Shown piece after piece: positions 1 through 11,000 of a stretch of 64,000 nt of DNA. The DNA is from Gentiana macrophylla (lineage: Eukaryota > Streptophyta > Magnoliopsida > Gentianales > Gentianaceae), in assembly GCA_026214975.1 (NCBI GenBank), contig CM047808.1, forward strand, positions 57,996,583 to 58,060,582, in the 5' to 3' direction. A program made the translations under genes and the position numbers. The notes beneath the pieces were generated by a model. That model was not told the DNA's origin. It worked only from the letters and a program-made list of their open reading frames with translations, and made no database searches. The stretch's first letter is position 1, and each line of letters begins with the position of its first letter.

Positions 1-822
1 CCTTGTCAAAGGTTGCACATAAAGAAGTGAAAGACAAATGATTGTTGTAAGTTCTAATGCAGGACCTAACATGTGGGGATTCATCAGAATCTGAAGTCAG
101 CAAATCAACTAAGATGCTAGGTAAGGGAGTATCAACCAGGACTATATCCCCGCCGCTGCAACATGAGGTGGGAGATTCATGAGCAAATCTAACAGCCCCA
201 CACGACGAACAATGACTCACCGGAGGTAAAATATCAGGAGCAGATTTATTATCTGTGAAAGCATCGCTTGCATAAAGCGCACACATATCTGGTTTATGTT
301 TTTTTTGTGGTTTTTTTTACGGGGCTGTTCTGCAACTCAAGGCACAACATTAGGAATAGAGTCAACGGTAGGAAAGGCATGAACTTTGTCAGCCAAAGAA
401 GGCAATGATTGCGGACAACGGTCCGTGCTAGGGTACGAAACCGGAGGAAGAACCTGAACACAACCTGATGAAGTAGCAAGAGCAACATAAGAATGCTCGA
501 CCGCGTAATCAGAGTGTAGGTTTGTGGGGGAAGGACATACGGCAGACACCACATTCAGTGTAGAATGATCAACCACATGTAAGTGAGGGAGGTGCAAGCA
601 AGGTTTTCTAACACCTACTTGCACCTTGGCCTTCTTGCGTACCGTGAAAGGTTTATGAGCTTTCATGACACTGTTTATACTAACAGGCATAGGAGAAGAA
701 GGAACATGAGATTCATTTTCCTCAACGAAATTATGAGCTGCACGGAGGACATTTTTTTTTTCTGTTTTTTTTTGGACGCCATCTGTATATGGCTTGTTGT
801 CTAAAAGCATAACATGCTTCAA
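1..822 (-). pseudogene. Helitron Rep/helicase, N-terminal fragment cut by left window edge
   Basis: The gene reads right to left and leaves the window at base 1. Bases 822-337 give about 161 open codons, rich in Ser, Pro and His, beginning just after a possible splice acceptor (CAG/TTG). That frame then stops. After a homopolymer tract (about 299-330) another frame runs open to base 1 for about 95 residues. Its order of motifs is CSSCGAVRFAHE, then CCSGGD, then LPSILVDLLTSDSDE, then RTYNNHLSFTSLCA. This matches the known start of plant Helitron proteins, just before the Helitron_like_N, HUH Rep and PIF1-helicase domains that carry out rolling-circle transposition. Those domains would lie left of the window. 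The frame change suggests a broken copy, though an intron is possible. No Helitron terminus was located. I am fairly confident of the family and not of the gene model. Confidence 0.55.
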
Positions 823-1935
823 CTGTACGAGAAGTAGGCATAAGTATATTTTTTACTTGATGGCACCTACTGATTCCTAGACCTAATGAAGTCAAAGGAT
901 AACCTACATCTTAACAGATATACATCACTTATTCAACACACACAACACCTAAAACAAACAACAGAAAGATACAACTGCTATTTTCCATGTCTTAGGTTTA
1001 CCAAATCACATACAAAGGTGTATCCTTATTGACCTAGCCAAATATTGAACAAAAAAATAGTAGTGTCAATCCACAACCATAAGGAGAAGCCAAAAACATA
1101 TGTTTTTTCATATGTCTGAGAGAAAAAAAACAGCAAAGGGAACCCTATTTTCTTCCTTCAGCCAATGAACTATGATGCAAATGGTAACCACTATTTGCGA
1201 TTGGTACTGTTTAGGATGGAAAACATCAATGTAGAGAGACTTATAGTCTGGTATTTATGCAGGTGTTTAAGAGCAAAGCATAAAGCCTAACACACACCAC
1301 CGGTCATGAACAATAACCATATCATTTTCACATAGTGTAATGGAGAAGATGAAGAAGAATGAAAAACCTAATTTTGGTCCACACAAGAGCATCCATAACA
1401 AAGAGACCCAAAGATGAAATATTTGGCTTAGATTTACAAACCCTAAGTCCTAAACATACCACACACCACAATGGAAAGCAAGGTGTAGAGACCTAATTTT
1501 CAACTAACCACAATAGAGGAACAATCACAACCAAATGAAATGAACACAGTTCACATAGTGCAACGGAGAAGACAAAGAATGAAACCCCTAATTTTGGTCC
1601 ACACAAGAGCAGCCATAAGAAAGACACATAAAGATCAAATTTTTAACTTAGATTCACAAACCCTAAGTCCTTAACATACCACACAGCACAATGGAAAGCA
1701 AGTTACAGAGACCTGATTTTCAACCAACCACATGAAAAGAAGAACAGTTACAACGAAATCAAATGAACAGACCTTAAGCAACTCAAATTGTTTGTGCAAG
1801 ATCTGAGAAGCTAGCAAACCGAATTCGTGAGTAACACACGTGCGAAAAAACAAAGAAGCAATACAAAATTGCAGACGAAAAAGATGAAGGTGCATGCGTG
1901 TAATGGAGGGGTAAATCTGGGGAAAAAACTACAAA
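823..1935 (-). other. AT-rich leader or intron of the Helitron, no gene seen
   Basis: No open frame longer than about 75 codons is convincing here. The stretch holds a diverged direct duplication, listed separately, and scattered A-rich runs. It is best read as intron or untranslated leader between the possible upstream exon and the Helitron fragment. Confidence 0.35.
1329..1774. repeat. direct tandem duplication, period about 223 bp
   Basis: The unit starting CACATAGTGTAATGGAGAAG at 1329 recurs at 1552 as CACATAGTGCAACGGAGAAG. Later landmarks repeat in the same order: CCTAATTTTGGTCCACACAA, CAAACCCTAAGTCC, ACATACCACACA and ATGGAAAGCAAG. Copies differ by many point changes and small indels, so the duplication is old. 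Confidence 0.85.
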
Positions 1936-2286
1936 TTACCTCTGTTGCAGTTTAATCGTGGAAGGTGACCCAAATCTCTCTCTGTCCTTATAACTATGGC
2001 AACCATACCTTGTTTTGTGGCTCAAATTCGCAGTTAGTAAATAAATCATTAAGCTTCCGTCACAATCGTAGGTTATCAGAGTAGGTGGGTCATTTTTTCT
2101 TCGCCTACGAAGTGAGATTATAGGGTTGATTGGAATTGGTGTGGCGGAGAAGTGGCTGAAATGGTTGGGTGGTGGTGGGGTGGAAGCGTCGTTTGGCTTC
2201 ATGAGCGAGAAGGGGGGCAGGTGGGGGTAAGTAATGGCATTGAATGTAGAGGTTAATTTAGTGCAGTATAGGTATCGTAAAAGCAT
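1936..2286 (-). CDS. possible upstream exon of the Helitron gene (unrecognised)
   Basis: This is an open minus-strand stretch of about 116 codons with Pro-rich and Arg-rich segments (TPPPPNH, SLRRRRKNDPP). It ends beside a good donor-like site (AGAG/GTAATT, GT at 1939-1938). It lies upstream, in the same orientation, of the Helitron fragment, whose first open frame begins next to an acceptor-like CAG near 823. It could therefore be a 5' exon with an intron at about 1938-823. I do not recognise the peptide, and its composition alone does not prove coding. Confidence 0.25.
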   Translation of the reverse strand: MLLRYLYCTKLTSTFNAITYPHLPPFSLMKPNDASTPPPPNHFSHFSATPIPINPIISLRRRRKNDPPTLITYDCDGSLMIYLLTANLSHKTRYGCHSYKDRERFGSPSTIKLQQR

Positions 2287-2594
2287 TATTTATTAAATTA
2301 GTACTTTAAAACCCCCCCATCCCGGCATAGAAGCGGCCATACCCCCATCTCATTCCGGCTTTTTATTTTAATTAAATCTTATATGTACATAAATGGCACA
2401 AATTATAAAGTAGGACACATCATGTACTATACCTAAACATCATGTACAATATGTTTTTATAATTTTTTTTTCAAATGATATAAGATGTTTTTAAATAGTA
2501 GAAAAAAGAAGCATTGGGTAAAAAAAAAATTATTCCACCATCATCGGGGAAAAGGAGTACGCAACATAAAACTTATCGTCAAGAAAACTTTACA
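2287..2594. other. AT-rich spacer, no gene seen
   Basis: This is a non-coding stretch with a C-rich patch near 2312 and A/T homopolymers near 2460-2530. No terminal repeats, RNA gene or open frame was found. Confidence 0.4.
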
Positions 2595-2790
2595 ATAAAA
2601 TTTAGAAAATTAGAATCGGGGAGAAACGAAACCGAAAATTGGACGTAGGATCGTATCATACATCGTATCATGAGGATCATTAAAAGTGTTATAATAGAAT
2701 CTAGAAAATTAAAAGCGGAGAAAGACCGCAACGGAGAACATGTATGTAGGATCGTATCGTATTTTATATCATGAAGCTTATCATAATATA
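2595..2790. repeat. diverged tandem pair of about 100-bp units
   Basis: A motif series AATAGAATYTAGAAAATTA, CGGRGA, GTAGGATCGTATC, TATCATGA occurs first at about 2595-2693 and again at about 2694-2790. The second copy contains the left boundary (2737) of the block duplicated at 22118. Confidence 0.6.
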
Positions 2791-4762
2791 TATGAAGATA
2801 GATAATATAGTCCGTGTTAGTAGATAATATGGTTTTATCATACAACTTTCAAGAACGGTAGGAGAAACACCCTCGTCAAAGTATAACAATAAGAACATAA
2901 TAAAAATTTAATGAGTCATGAGAAGAACATTAAACTACCATAGAAGAAGTCGTAATATATTAGTACAAACTCATGGGAGAGAAATATATATGTTACCACA
3001 TACATAAGCATGTGTTACGGGAAAAACCAAGGGCAAAAAAGAAAGAGGAAGACACACACACATACATTGAAGGAAAAGCAACATGGAATATTTAGGGAAA
3101 AAAAATCTGTAAACATCAACAAAGGCAAGCAATGCACGTAGGTGATAAAGAGAAAGAATAGAGGACCAAAAAGGTGGAAGTGGCTAAATAAAACTAAAAG
3201 GACAGAATTGTGTAAACACGATACTTCGCACAAATAACTACAATGAGAACGACAGAGTTGTATGCATCCAGAAAAATACACACGCTTAACTAAAGGGGAA
3301 AAAATACACATTGCTAAAGCATAATTAACTCACCCGCGAAATGTAATGGGAAAAGACGTAATGAGAAAGCACATAAATAAAAAGGATAAACGACATGAAT
3401 GCGAATAACAATAGCATTTTAAGAATAAGCAATGTACACAAGGACGCGAAAACCAATAAACACGAGAGGTAAAAAAAAAAGATAAGAATGAGTATATGAA
3501 ACACATAAGTAAGGAAAATATACACTGCAATGTAAAAGTAGTAACAATTAAAACTACCTAATCTATAGTTATGATACGTACATTGAGAGTGGAGACACAA
3601 AAAGTACCCAAAAAAATGAGAAAAAAATTACAAAAAGTATAAAATAAAAATAAAAAAAGGAAAAGGAAAAGCAAAAGACCAAAAAGCAGTCAATGCACAA
3701 GTAGGAAAAAAAAGCGGAAAAGAAAGAAAAGAAAATAGGAAATTCAAATGAAGGCAGGAGAAAGAGGGGGGAAAACCAGGAATAACCAGACCAATAAGAG
3801 GGTGACCCGTGTCAGGCCATTGTCAATCCCTCCTTGTCTTTGTATTAGATAGTAGGAAACAAATTTTTATTAATATATGTTTAGATGTATCAGATTTGTA
3901 ATTACTATGTATTTTATTTACTTAATAAAAATGATATTTCTATTTATCCGATTATTATAGATGATAATGGCGGAATTATATTTTAATGGTGGGTAAAAAA
4001 TACATAACATTTACAATAGTGTTGTTTCCGCACCCGAGGGGGTGACTGCCTGTCCCCCGCCCCCTCCCCTCCCCCTCCCACCAATGTAGACATGCCCATG
4101 CGTGCAAAGTCAAACCCAACATTTAAAGTGGAACAGACATGTGAACATCATTTGGCTTGACCTTTTTATTTATTTATTTATAAACTAAATTGTTTTATAC
4201 ATTTTTTAAAATTTTAATCCAAATTGAAACAGTTTTTTGGCTAAAACCATTTGTTAGTGTGGACGTTTGGCTTGACTTGTTTCCGTTTTTCATAGTTTTC
4301 ATGAATAGAAAAAATTATCGTTTGAAAATCACAACTTATCTTGAAATAACATATGGTAATATATGCGATACATCAATATTATAATGTGAGTGAAACACAA
4401 AAGATGATTTAACAAATGATTTATACCGAATTGAACTATTGTCTACTCATGCTAAGATAAGATCTCAAAATCAAGAACTCCCTCAATGTTAGGAACATTT
4501 TATTGTTTTGATAATGGCCATACTAGCTGTTATAGCAAGCCAAAAATAAGTTGAAACAAGTTAGAAATGTTTGTATAGGCTTTACTTAGAAGTCTGACAT
4601 GTTCTATAAGTTCATTCTGACAAGCACTGTACTAGTCTGGTAGGCTGGCAAAGTAAAGGCAGAAGACCAACTCAAGGAAGAACAGCCAAGGCACTAGCAC
4701 AGTGAAGTGAAGACCTACGGACTGAATTACAACCAAGGAAGCATGTGATGACCTTGTGTATG
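2737..4762. repeat. left copy of segmentally duplicated block (F)
   Basis: This block, from AACATGTATGTAGGATCG to the left end of the C1 LTR, recurs in the same orientation and order at 22118-24512. Bases 3000-3800 are strongly A-rich and give minus-strand open frames made mostly of Phe, Leu and Cys. These look like composition artefacts, not genes. Near 4025-4080 there is a GC-rich stretch of C runs. The last 276 bp (4487-4762) are the start of a plus-strand copia LTR. No host gene was recognised. Confidence 0.85.
4487..4762 (+). repeat. first part of C3 copia LTR, split by C1
   Basis: Starting with TGTTAGGAACATTTTATTG, this segment has the same plan as other Sirevirus-like LTR starts in the window: TGTTgGAA, then TTTTGATRAT, then CTAGCTGTTATAG. 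It breaks at the C1 insertion point. Its continuation resumes after the solo LTR at 26304 and, after the E3 insertion, ends in ACCAACA at 36219 next to a PBS. The same 5' piece is present at 24257-24512 in the duplicated block. Confidence 0.7.
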
Positions 4763-5800
4763 TGTTGGTCCCCTGGAAAGGCTAACACAAGTTTAGGGGG
4801 GGAGGGTGAATAAACTTTTCACTAATTCTTGTTATAGCGCAGAGATGATATGAATTCGAATGATTAATGCACACGTTAATTCTTGTTAAATCTCTGTCTG
4901 TATCTCTCTTTAATCCTTGGTGCAAAGTCCTCTATTTATAGTGTGAGGTCCAACATTCATTTGGCCTGAATTCGAATTGTATCAACGCCTATCTTGTAAC
5001 GGATATATTTTCTGACCGTTCTGTTGTGTCAGTATTTCATCCAATAAAATTGCTTCCATTATAACGTTCGACTGTACTATCAGCGTGTTGGATGACTGAC
5101 ATATAAAACTGAGTTTCCTTATCAGTTTTATTTTGAGATTATCACTTGTCAGTTTCTTGACTGACCTGGAGCATTAACTGAGTTTTTACTCTTCTTTAAA
5201 TATCAGTACTCCAGTTTTTCATCTGATTATAATTGACTTAATCAGAGTACACCATGACTCATTATCATCTAAGAACTCATTGTCCTTATGATTCGTAGGT
5301 CTTCATACAAGATCCATAAAGTCAGTTCAGGTCACCACAATCTTGCCTGAAGTCTAACTTTACAGTCTCGACGTAGTCTTCATAACTAAGTTTGAACCCT
5401 CAGTTCATCAATCTTCTATAACTGAGTGTGTGACCCTCAGTTCCTCAACATATAGATAAGCCAAATGAGTATGTGTCCCTCAGTGAACTTATCTTCTTCA
5501 GTTTCATCTTTGTGTGTACTGAGTTAATTTCTTTATTTCGATGACGTCCAGTTTTCAGAATGACTTCAAGTTTTCAGAATGACTTCCAGTTTTTAGTTTT
5601 ACGACACACTAACTATTATAGTGCTTGTTTGATGTAACCTATACAAATATTAGACTTTAGTAAAGCCTAAACATTAAGTTCTAGACATCTTTTAGCTTTT
5701 CACTATAACAGCTAGCTTCAGCACTTCATCAATGAGGTTAAGATAGTACTTTGAATAATTATGATGAATTATCATCAAAACATTAATTTTATTTCCAACA
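4763..5800 (-). repeat. C1 3' LTR, internally deleted
   Basis: On the plus strand it runs from TGTTGGTCCCCTGG to ATTTTATTTCCAACA, 1038 bp. The solo LTR at 24513-26303 is 1791 bp. About 750 bp are missing after TTTTCACTA at about 4830, where the sequence jumps to ATTCTTGTTATAG. The left flank GTATG (4758-4762) matches the solo LTR's target duplication GTAAG with one change. Confidence 0.9.
4932..4941 (-). promoter_or_regulatory. TATA box of C1 3' LTR
   Basis: Read on the minus strand this is CTATAAATAG, a canonical plant TATA box. It lies in the retained part of the LTR and is conserved in the solo LTR at 25415-25424. Confidence 0.6.
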
Positions 5801-5816
5801 ATTTCCCCCTTTTTCA
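5801..5816 (-). promoter_or_regulatory. C1 polypurine tract
   Basis: Immediately inside the 3' LTR the minus strand reads AAAAAGGGGGAAAT, the purine run that primes plus-strand DNA synthesis. Its place against the LTR start TGTTGGAAAT fixes the element's orientation. Confidence 0.8.
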
Positions 5817-5947
5817 TGATGCCAAAACTCTCCCTAACAGAAAATCTTAAAGATCAAAACAATGTAAAACAATGTAAAACTGGAAAACTGGATTTCATTA
5901 GAATGAGCAAAAACTGGAATAGTTAGATTTAGTCCAAACAACTGTGC

Positions 5948-8373
5948 TTAAAGACTTAGCTTTTTCTTAACTGAAATAAACGTCTTCTCCTTGTCATATA
6001 GACGATATTCATTTTCTAGCTTGGTGTCTTCCTTTGAAAATGTCTTGTTGTAGTCAACTTGACTTCCTTCTTTCCATCTTCTCCATATAAGTAGTTTTGG
6101 TAAGTCTGATTCTTTCAAGTAGTATTTTTCAAATTCGACTACATCAGCTTTCATTTGTTCAGTCTTGTCTTTAATCATCAGTTTAACATCAATCCTCTGA
6201 TTTTTCTTATATTGTGCCATTTTCTGATTTGAGAATATATCAGATAAAAACTAGTTTAAGGATTCCTCAATCGTCTTATCCTTGTACTTGGCTTTGACAG
6301 GATTGTGATCTTTGACAAACTGCATCCACAAATCTTTTGTAAGAGTAGCTCTCCGTTCTCTGGTTGATCAGATTTCACAATGAGTCGCTTTCATCGCTTA
6401 GTTCTTTCCTTAAGAACTTAGGATCTGATTTGTGTCTTTGCAATTCTTCTTCATGTCGCTTCATCTCTTTAAGTAACTTCAGCTTTTCTTCTTCAGCTTC
6501 CCCCTTTTTGGCATCATATAACTGATCTACTAAAGCATGGGTTGCCTGTTGTTCGGCTGATATACGTTGCTGAGAAGTAATTACTTCCTTAAGCTTAGTT
6601 TCTAACCCGTAGATATGCTGATTCATGTGCCAATAATCCTGAGCATGAGTTTCCCGATCTACCGCGGTTGAGTCTTCTAGTTTCTGTTTTAGTAACAAAA
6701 TTTCTGACGCAGAACTTGAACTGGATTTGTGGATCATCTCTAGTCTTGCATGAACTGAGACATCTGTTCTAGTTCTATATCGAGATATCCAGAAATATTT
6801 GATAGAAGGCCATTTTGTACATCCTTGTGACTGAGCACAATCTTCAAGTTTCATGAACTTTGGCCAACTCATCCTTTGTTAGGATGTCAGAAGGATAAAA
6901 TGTCATTTCAGGTTGATCCTTGGTCTAAGTGATGTCTTCAATAATCATCAGTTGTCGATTATGAGTTCCATCAGCTGCTTGTTGAGTGTCAGTTGTCTAA
7001 TTTCCAACTGGCAACTCTTCTTGTTGACTTACAGTTTGCATAGCTAGAGGTTGAGGTTGAATTTTTGAATGCAAACCTGTAGTCACATCAGCTTCTTTTC
7101 TTGTATGATCATCATCATCCTTTTTCTTTGAACTGTCTTTGGGAACAGATGATGTGGCTAATTCTCTCCTTTGAGCTAGTTCAGTAAATCTTTTGAAATA
7201 GTTTTCAAGAAACTCGGATATAGGAAATAGAGCATATAAATCTCCAATTTCCAATTTATCCAAGAGTAACTTCTCTTCAGTCTGTAGACTAGCATCACGA
7301 GAATCCTCTGGTTTAAGCTTCATCTTCATTAGTCTGACAATTTTATCAGCTTCAAAAATTGGGGCTGATTGCTGAACTGATTGATGTTGTAATTGAGAAG
7401 TATTATCAGCAAGAGTGTTTTTCCTTGTATGTTCAGTTGTCAGTTGTTGTTGTTGTTCCCCCTCAGTTGGTTCTGTCATACTTGAGGTTGTTGGGTATTA
7501 ACATCTTACAACTGATCTTTCTTGTGCTGAGTCTGCCTTTCGCTTGATTCCTCTGTGTTCAGTTTCCTGCTGAGACACAGTTTTCTGACCTACTTCAGGT
7601 TGGGAAGTTGTTCCTGTTTTTGCTGCGATTTCCTTTGTAGTTTCAACTTGCCTTGCCTGCTTCCCTTCCTTGAGTCTTTCCAGGTAGAATTGGATGATTC
7701 CACTGAGTGTTTTCTTCAGTCGAAATCTACCAACAGCTTGCTCGACCTTCACTTGAGCTCTCTGCAGACACCGCCTAATTCTCGCTAAATGTCGCTTTAT
7801 CTGATTGACTACATAACCTACCCAATTGAATTCTATTCCATCCCAAATTATGATCATCAGATAAATGTTCTCTTCGGATTGTGTACTGACTCCTTTGTAT
7901 TTTCCAATGACATGTTTGCTGAGCCATCTGCTGAGGTGTGCAAATTCTGGCTTGATATTGTCAACATGACTATCAATTTTTACTGGTTCGTTAAAGAAGG
8001 TAAGCTGTTTCATAAAATCTTCTTTTTGCAAAGGTAGAGTAGCCAAATCTATTGATGTCACAGATGAATCTGTGAAACCGAATAATGACTTCATAACTCT
8101 TTCATTGATAGAAATACGATCTCCATGGACTGTAGTGATCAGAGAATTTCGTACCAAACGCATATTCTCCCAAAATTGTAGAATTCCTTCCACATCACGT
8201 GGTTCGTTGAATTTAACTTCTAGAAGATTCCTTAGAACTGGTTGTTTCTGGATTTTATCAGAAATCCAACTTGCTAATAGAGTATTGTTGCACATTGCTT
8301 CATAGATATCGAATGAAAATTCATCCAAGTCTGTGATCAATCTTTCTTGTTTTGATTAGTCTGAAGTGGCCAT
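5948..8373 (-). pseudogene. C1 third ORF downstream of pol (env-position, transposon-protein-like)
   Basis: The frame begins at an ATG at 8373 (MATSD), is stopped at codon 6, then stays open for 280 codons (8340-7498). It continues in other frames at 7479-6997, 6872-6375 and 6220-5948. The first part contains FWENMRLVRNSLITTVHGD and MIIIWDGIEFNWVGY, a pattern shared with the extra ORF of C2 and reminiscent of the conserved domain annotated as putative plant transposon protein. The middle is Gln/Lys-rich. The 6872-6375 part is Glu/Lys/Leu-rich with heptad-like spacing, probably coiled coil. It is in sense with pol, in the place where Sireviruses carry an envelope-like ORF, but I see no clear membrane segment. 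Its function is unknown. At least one stop and several frameshifts make it non-functional as read. Confidence 0.65.
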
Positions 8374-10094
8374 ATCTGGGTGTGAACACAAAAATTGATT
8401 TTTGAAAGGAAAGGATTTTGAATAGTCCGATTCTGCTTTCAGGAGAGAGATGAAGAGTTTGAAATTTTATTAGCAATAGTGTGAACGAGGGTTGAATAAA
8501 TAGGTAGGATATATTGGCGGTTGAGTAGTACAACTTTTCAAATTCCATGATGGTTTGGGTAACCAATGTATGCACTGTTCTGACAGTCGTGGGGTGTACA
8601 CACAATATTCTGACAAAAAGGAACTGCAGTAATTAATTGCGATATAACTGCTGTCGCTATTATCTTGTCAACCTTAGACTTAAGTTGATCGGGATAAACC
8701 GAGATCAAGTCGCTTTGTAGATATAACTTTCGCCAATAAAATCACATCGATCCAGCTTTTAGTTGATCGATTTGAAATTGTTGAAGTCAATGACTAATCT
8801 GCAAGTGAGCGCACCCAACATAACAAAGATTAATCCCTTGACGAATTTACGGCTTAGCCGATTTCAACGTAACGCCCGCTCCCGGACACCGAGTCCTTAT
8901 CCGGAAAAGGAACGTTCGGCACGTATAAAATAAAAATAAATTCACTTTATACGTAAGCCTCTACTACGTCATATAAAAAATAAGCAAACGGAAGCAAAAG
9001 ACTCGGGTATAAAAATTTCCAATCATCCAAGAATAGAAACAACATCTAAAGGTGGAAATGTAACTTATTACATTCAAGAAAAAAATACAATAATCCAAAA
9101 GAAATGTACGATATTCTCAAAGGAAACGTAATAGTACTACAAGTCTCGAATGACCAAAAGTCTAACACCTTCTAATGAAGAATAACAAAATAATAAAAGT
9201 AAAGTCTTCAATGAGGCGTCTTCAAATGTCATCATCGAACTCCTCCTCGTAAACATTATCGACCTGTTCGTCTTCTCACCCCCAAACACATAGAAAACAT
9301 GCATTTGAGGTAACTACAATGTACTTAATAAGAAAGCGAAGCTATAGTAACAATTACAATTTATAAAGAAAAGATATTTAAAAGTTTAGTTGTTTATGTT
9401 TGACCGACTCAGTCTAGGGTTCATCTCATGTCCATCAACATGAATTGACTAAACGTTTCTACTTAACTTATCTATGTTACAACCGCACTCAAGGGCACTA
9501 CGTGTATCCACTTTTGGGACACTCTTGGCAACATATTAGTGGATCACACTAATATCCACGGAGGCTAGAATAGGTAGGCTCCGATAGTACGCACACCTCA
9601 GTGGAGTCCTTCCGTACTTAGGGTTTTTTTGACCTACGGAGTTCTTCCACATTCAGAGGCAGCACACACATAATGATATAGACTGGTGCCTATCCAAGAG
9701 AGACATGTTGTTTAATCTTTTACTAGTCAAATACGTAATTTTATTAGAATGATTAACTAACCACCTATGTGTTTTCAATTAATCTCCCTCACATTTACTA
9801 CTCTCTTCCTAGACCACTAGACATTAACTAGGCTTAACAATTACACAGACATTGATGAATGCTAATTCATCAAAGCACAAGCCTATCATGCTCTTCCGAC
9901 GGATCCGAACTTCAACTCCCTTTAAGAGTACATTCGGTGTTTTAACTGAACGAATCAGAAGATCAATTCAGGCTTGCTTATGTTAACCAATGATATCATA
10001 TCATAAATAAGGGTTTAAAACGATAATAATATTATTATAAATCCCGAAACCAAACTAGAATGATAAAACCGTAAAAACAAGGTAAAATAGGCCA

Positions 10095-10280
10095 GACGCC
10101 TGTTTGAAACCCTATGGACGCCCGTCCGTAATCGGACGCCCTTCCACCAAACCCCTAACGCCCGTCCGTCAAAAATGGCCACCAAACCTCAAACGCCCGT
10201 CTTCCTGGTGCAAACGCCCGTTTGAGCTGCTAGGGTCTCAGACGCCCGTCTGCCTAATGCAGACGCCCGTCCGCCTGGGT
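10095..10280. repeat. short ACGCCCGTCYG subrepeats in the Gypsy LTR
   Basis: About eight copies of a GACGCCCGTCYG-like motif occur near 10095, 10117, 10134, 10157, 10191, 10212, 10240 and 10261, spaced 17 to 34 bp, in an otherwise AT-rich LTR. The open plus-strand frame across them is a by-product of the GC-rich repeat. Confidence 0.85.
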
Positions 10281-10756
10281 TTTTCCCAAAACGCTAAGAT
10301 CATCAAAACTCTATTTCTGAATCGTTTCTAACCTAATTAACCTCGTTTTCAACACAGTAAAACGTAGAAAATATATCTAATCATTCCAAGATTCCCTATG
10401 ATCCTTGGTCAACGAAAAACACATCATTCTAGCATCTACACATCTCAAAAACATGATCTAAACTTTACGAATCATAATTGAGATCATAGGTAGAGTTTCT
10501 TACCTAATTGCAGCCACAAACCAGATTCAAACAGCCTTGAAAGTCTGCAGCCCTTCCCATGAAACTGATATCCCAACGATATCCTTCTCACGACGATTCC
10601 AATTCTCGAGTCTGATCTGAAAACGGTTCAACACCTCTTAAGATAATTGAAGAACTCCTTCAGCCCTTTTCTCCCCTCCAAATTGCGCAGAGAAGGGGCG
10701 TGTAAACTGAATTTCTGATTTAGTCTAGGTTATGGGATTATTGTGTGTAATTTTCC

Positions 10757-10767
10757 TTAAATACCAG
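10757..10767 (-). promoter_or_regulatory. possible TATA element of Gypsy LTR
   Basis: The minus strand reads GGTATTTAAGG, a fair TATA-like sequence about 200 bp into the LTR. The GC-rich subrepeats would lie downstream in the transcribed part. This is inferred from sequence only. Confidence 0.3.
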
Positions 10768-10965
10768 TTTCCCATAAATCCCTTTTTCCTTAATTGTCCT
10801 TTAATTAACAAATAATCAGATTTCCCTTAAATATATATATATATTTCGAAAATATATATATACATACTCTATTAAATACTTAACTCCCATAAAAGAAAAG
10901 AAATAATAATATTTCGTTTTCACAAAATGACACGTCTGCCCTTTCCCGAAAATCGGAATATTACA

Positions 10966-10980
10966 TTCCTCCCCCCTTAA
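10966..10980 (-). promoter_or_regulatory. Gypsy polypurine tract
   Basis: The minus strand reads TTAAGGGGGGAGGAA directly before the LTR start TGTAATATTCC. This is the expected plus-strand primer and matches the usual chromovirus arrangement. Confidence 0.85.
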
Positions 10981-11000
10981 AGGGGGTTTCGTCCTCGAAA

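Larger units (their letters stand above)
8869..10965 (-). repeat. Gypsy 3' LTR, 2.1 kb
   Basis: Read on the minus strand it begins TGTAATATTCCGATTTTC next to the polypurine tract and ends GTGTCCGGGAGCGGGCGTTAC. It contains a run of ACGCCCGTCYG subrepeats and a dinucleotide stretch of AT near 10838-10865. No coding sequence is seen inside. Confidence 0.8.

Noticed and set aside
3015..3600. Minus-strand open frames of 90-98 codons rich in Phe, Leu and Cys (also 22509-23284)
   Set aside because: They arise from A-rich plus-strand sequence, are low in complexity, and differ in frame and length between the two block copies.
10104..10331. Plus-strand 75-codon frame
   Set aside because: It is the translation of the ACGCCCGTCYG repeat array inside the LTR.
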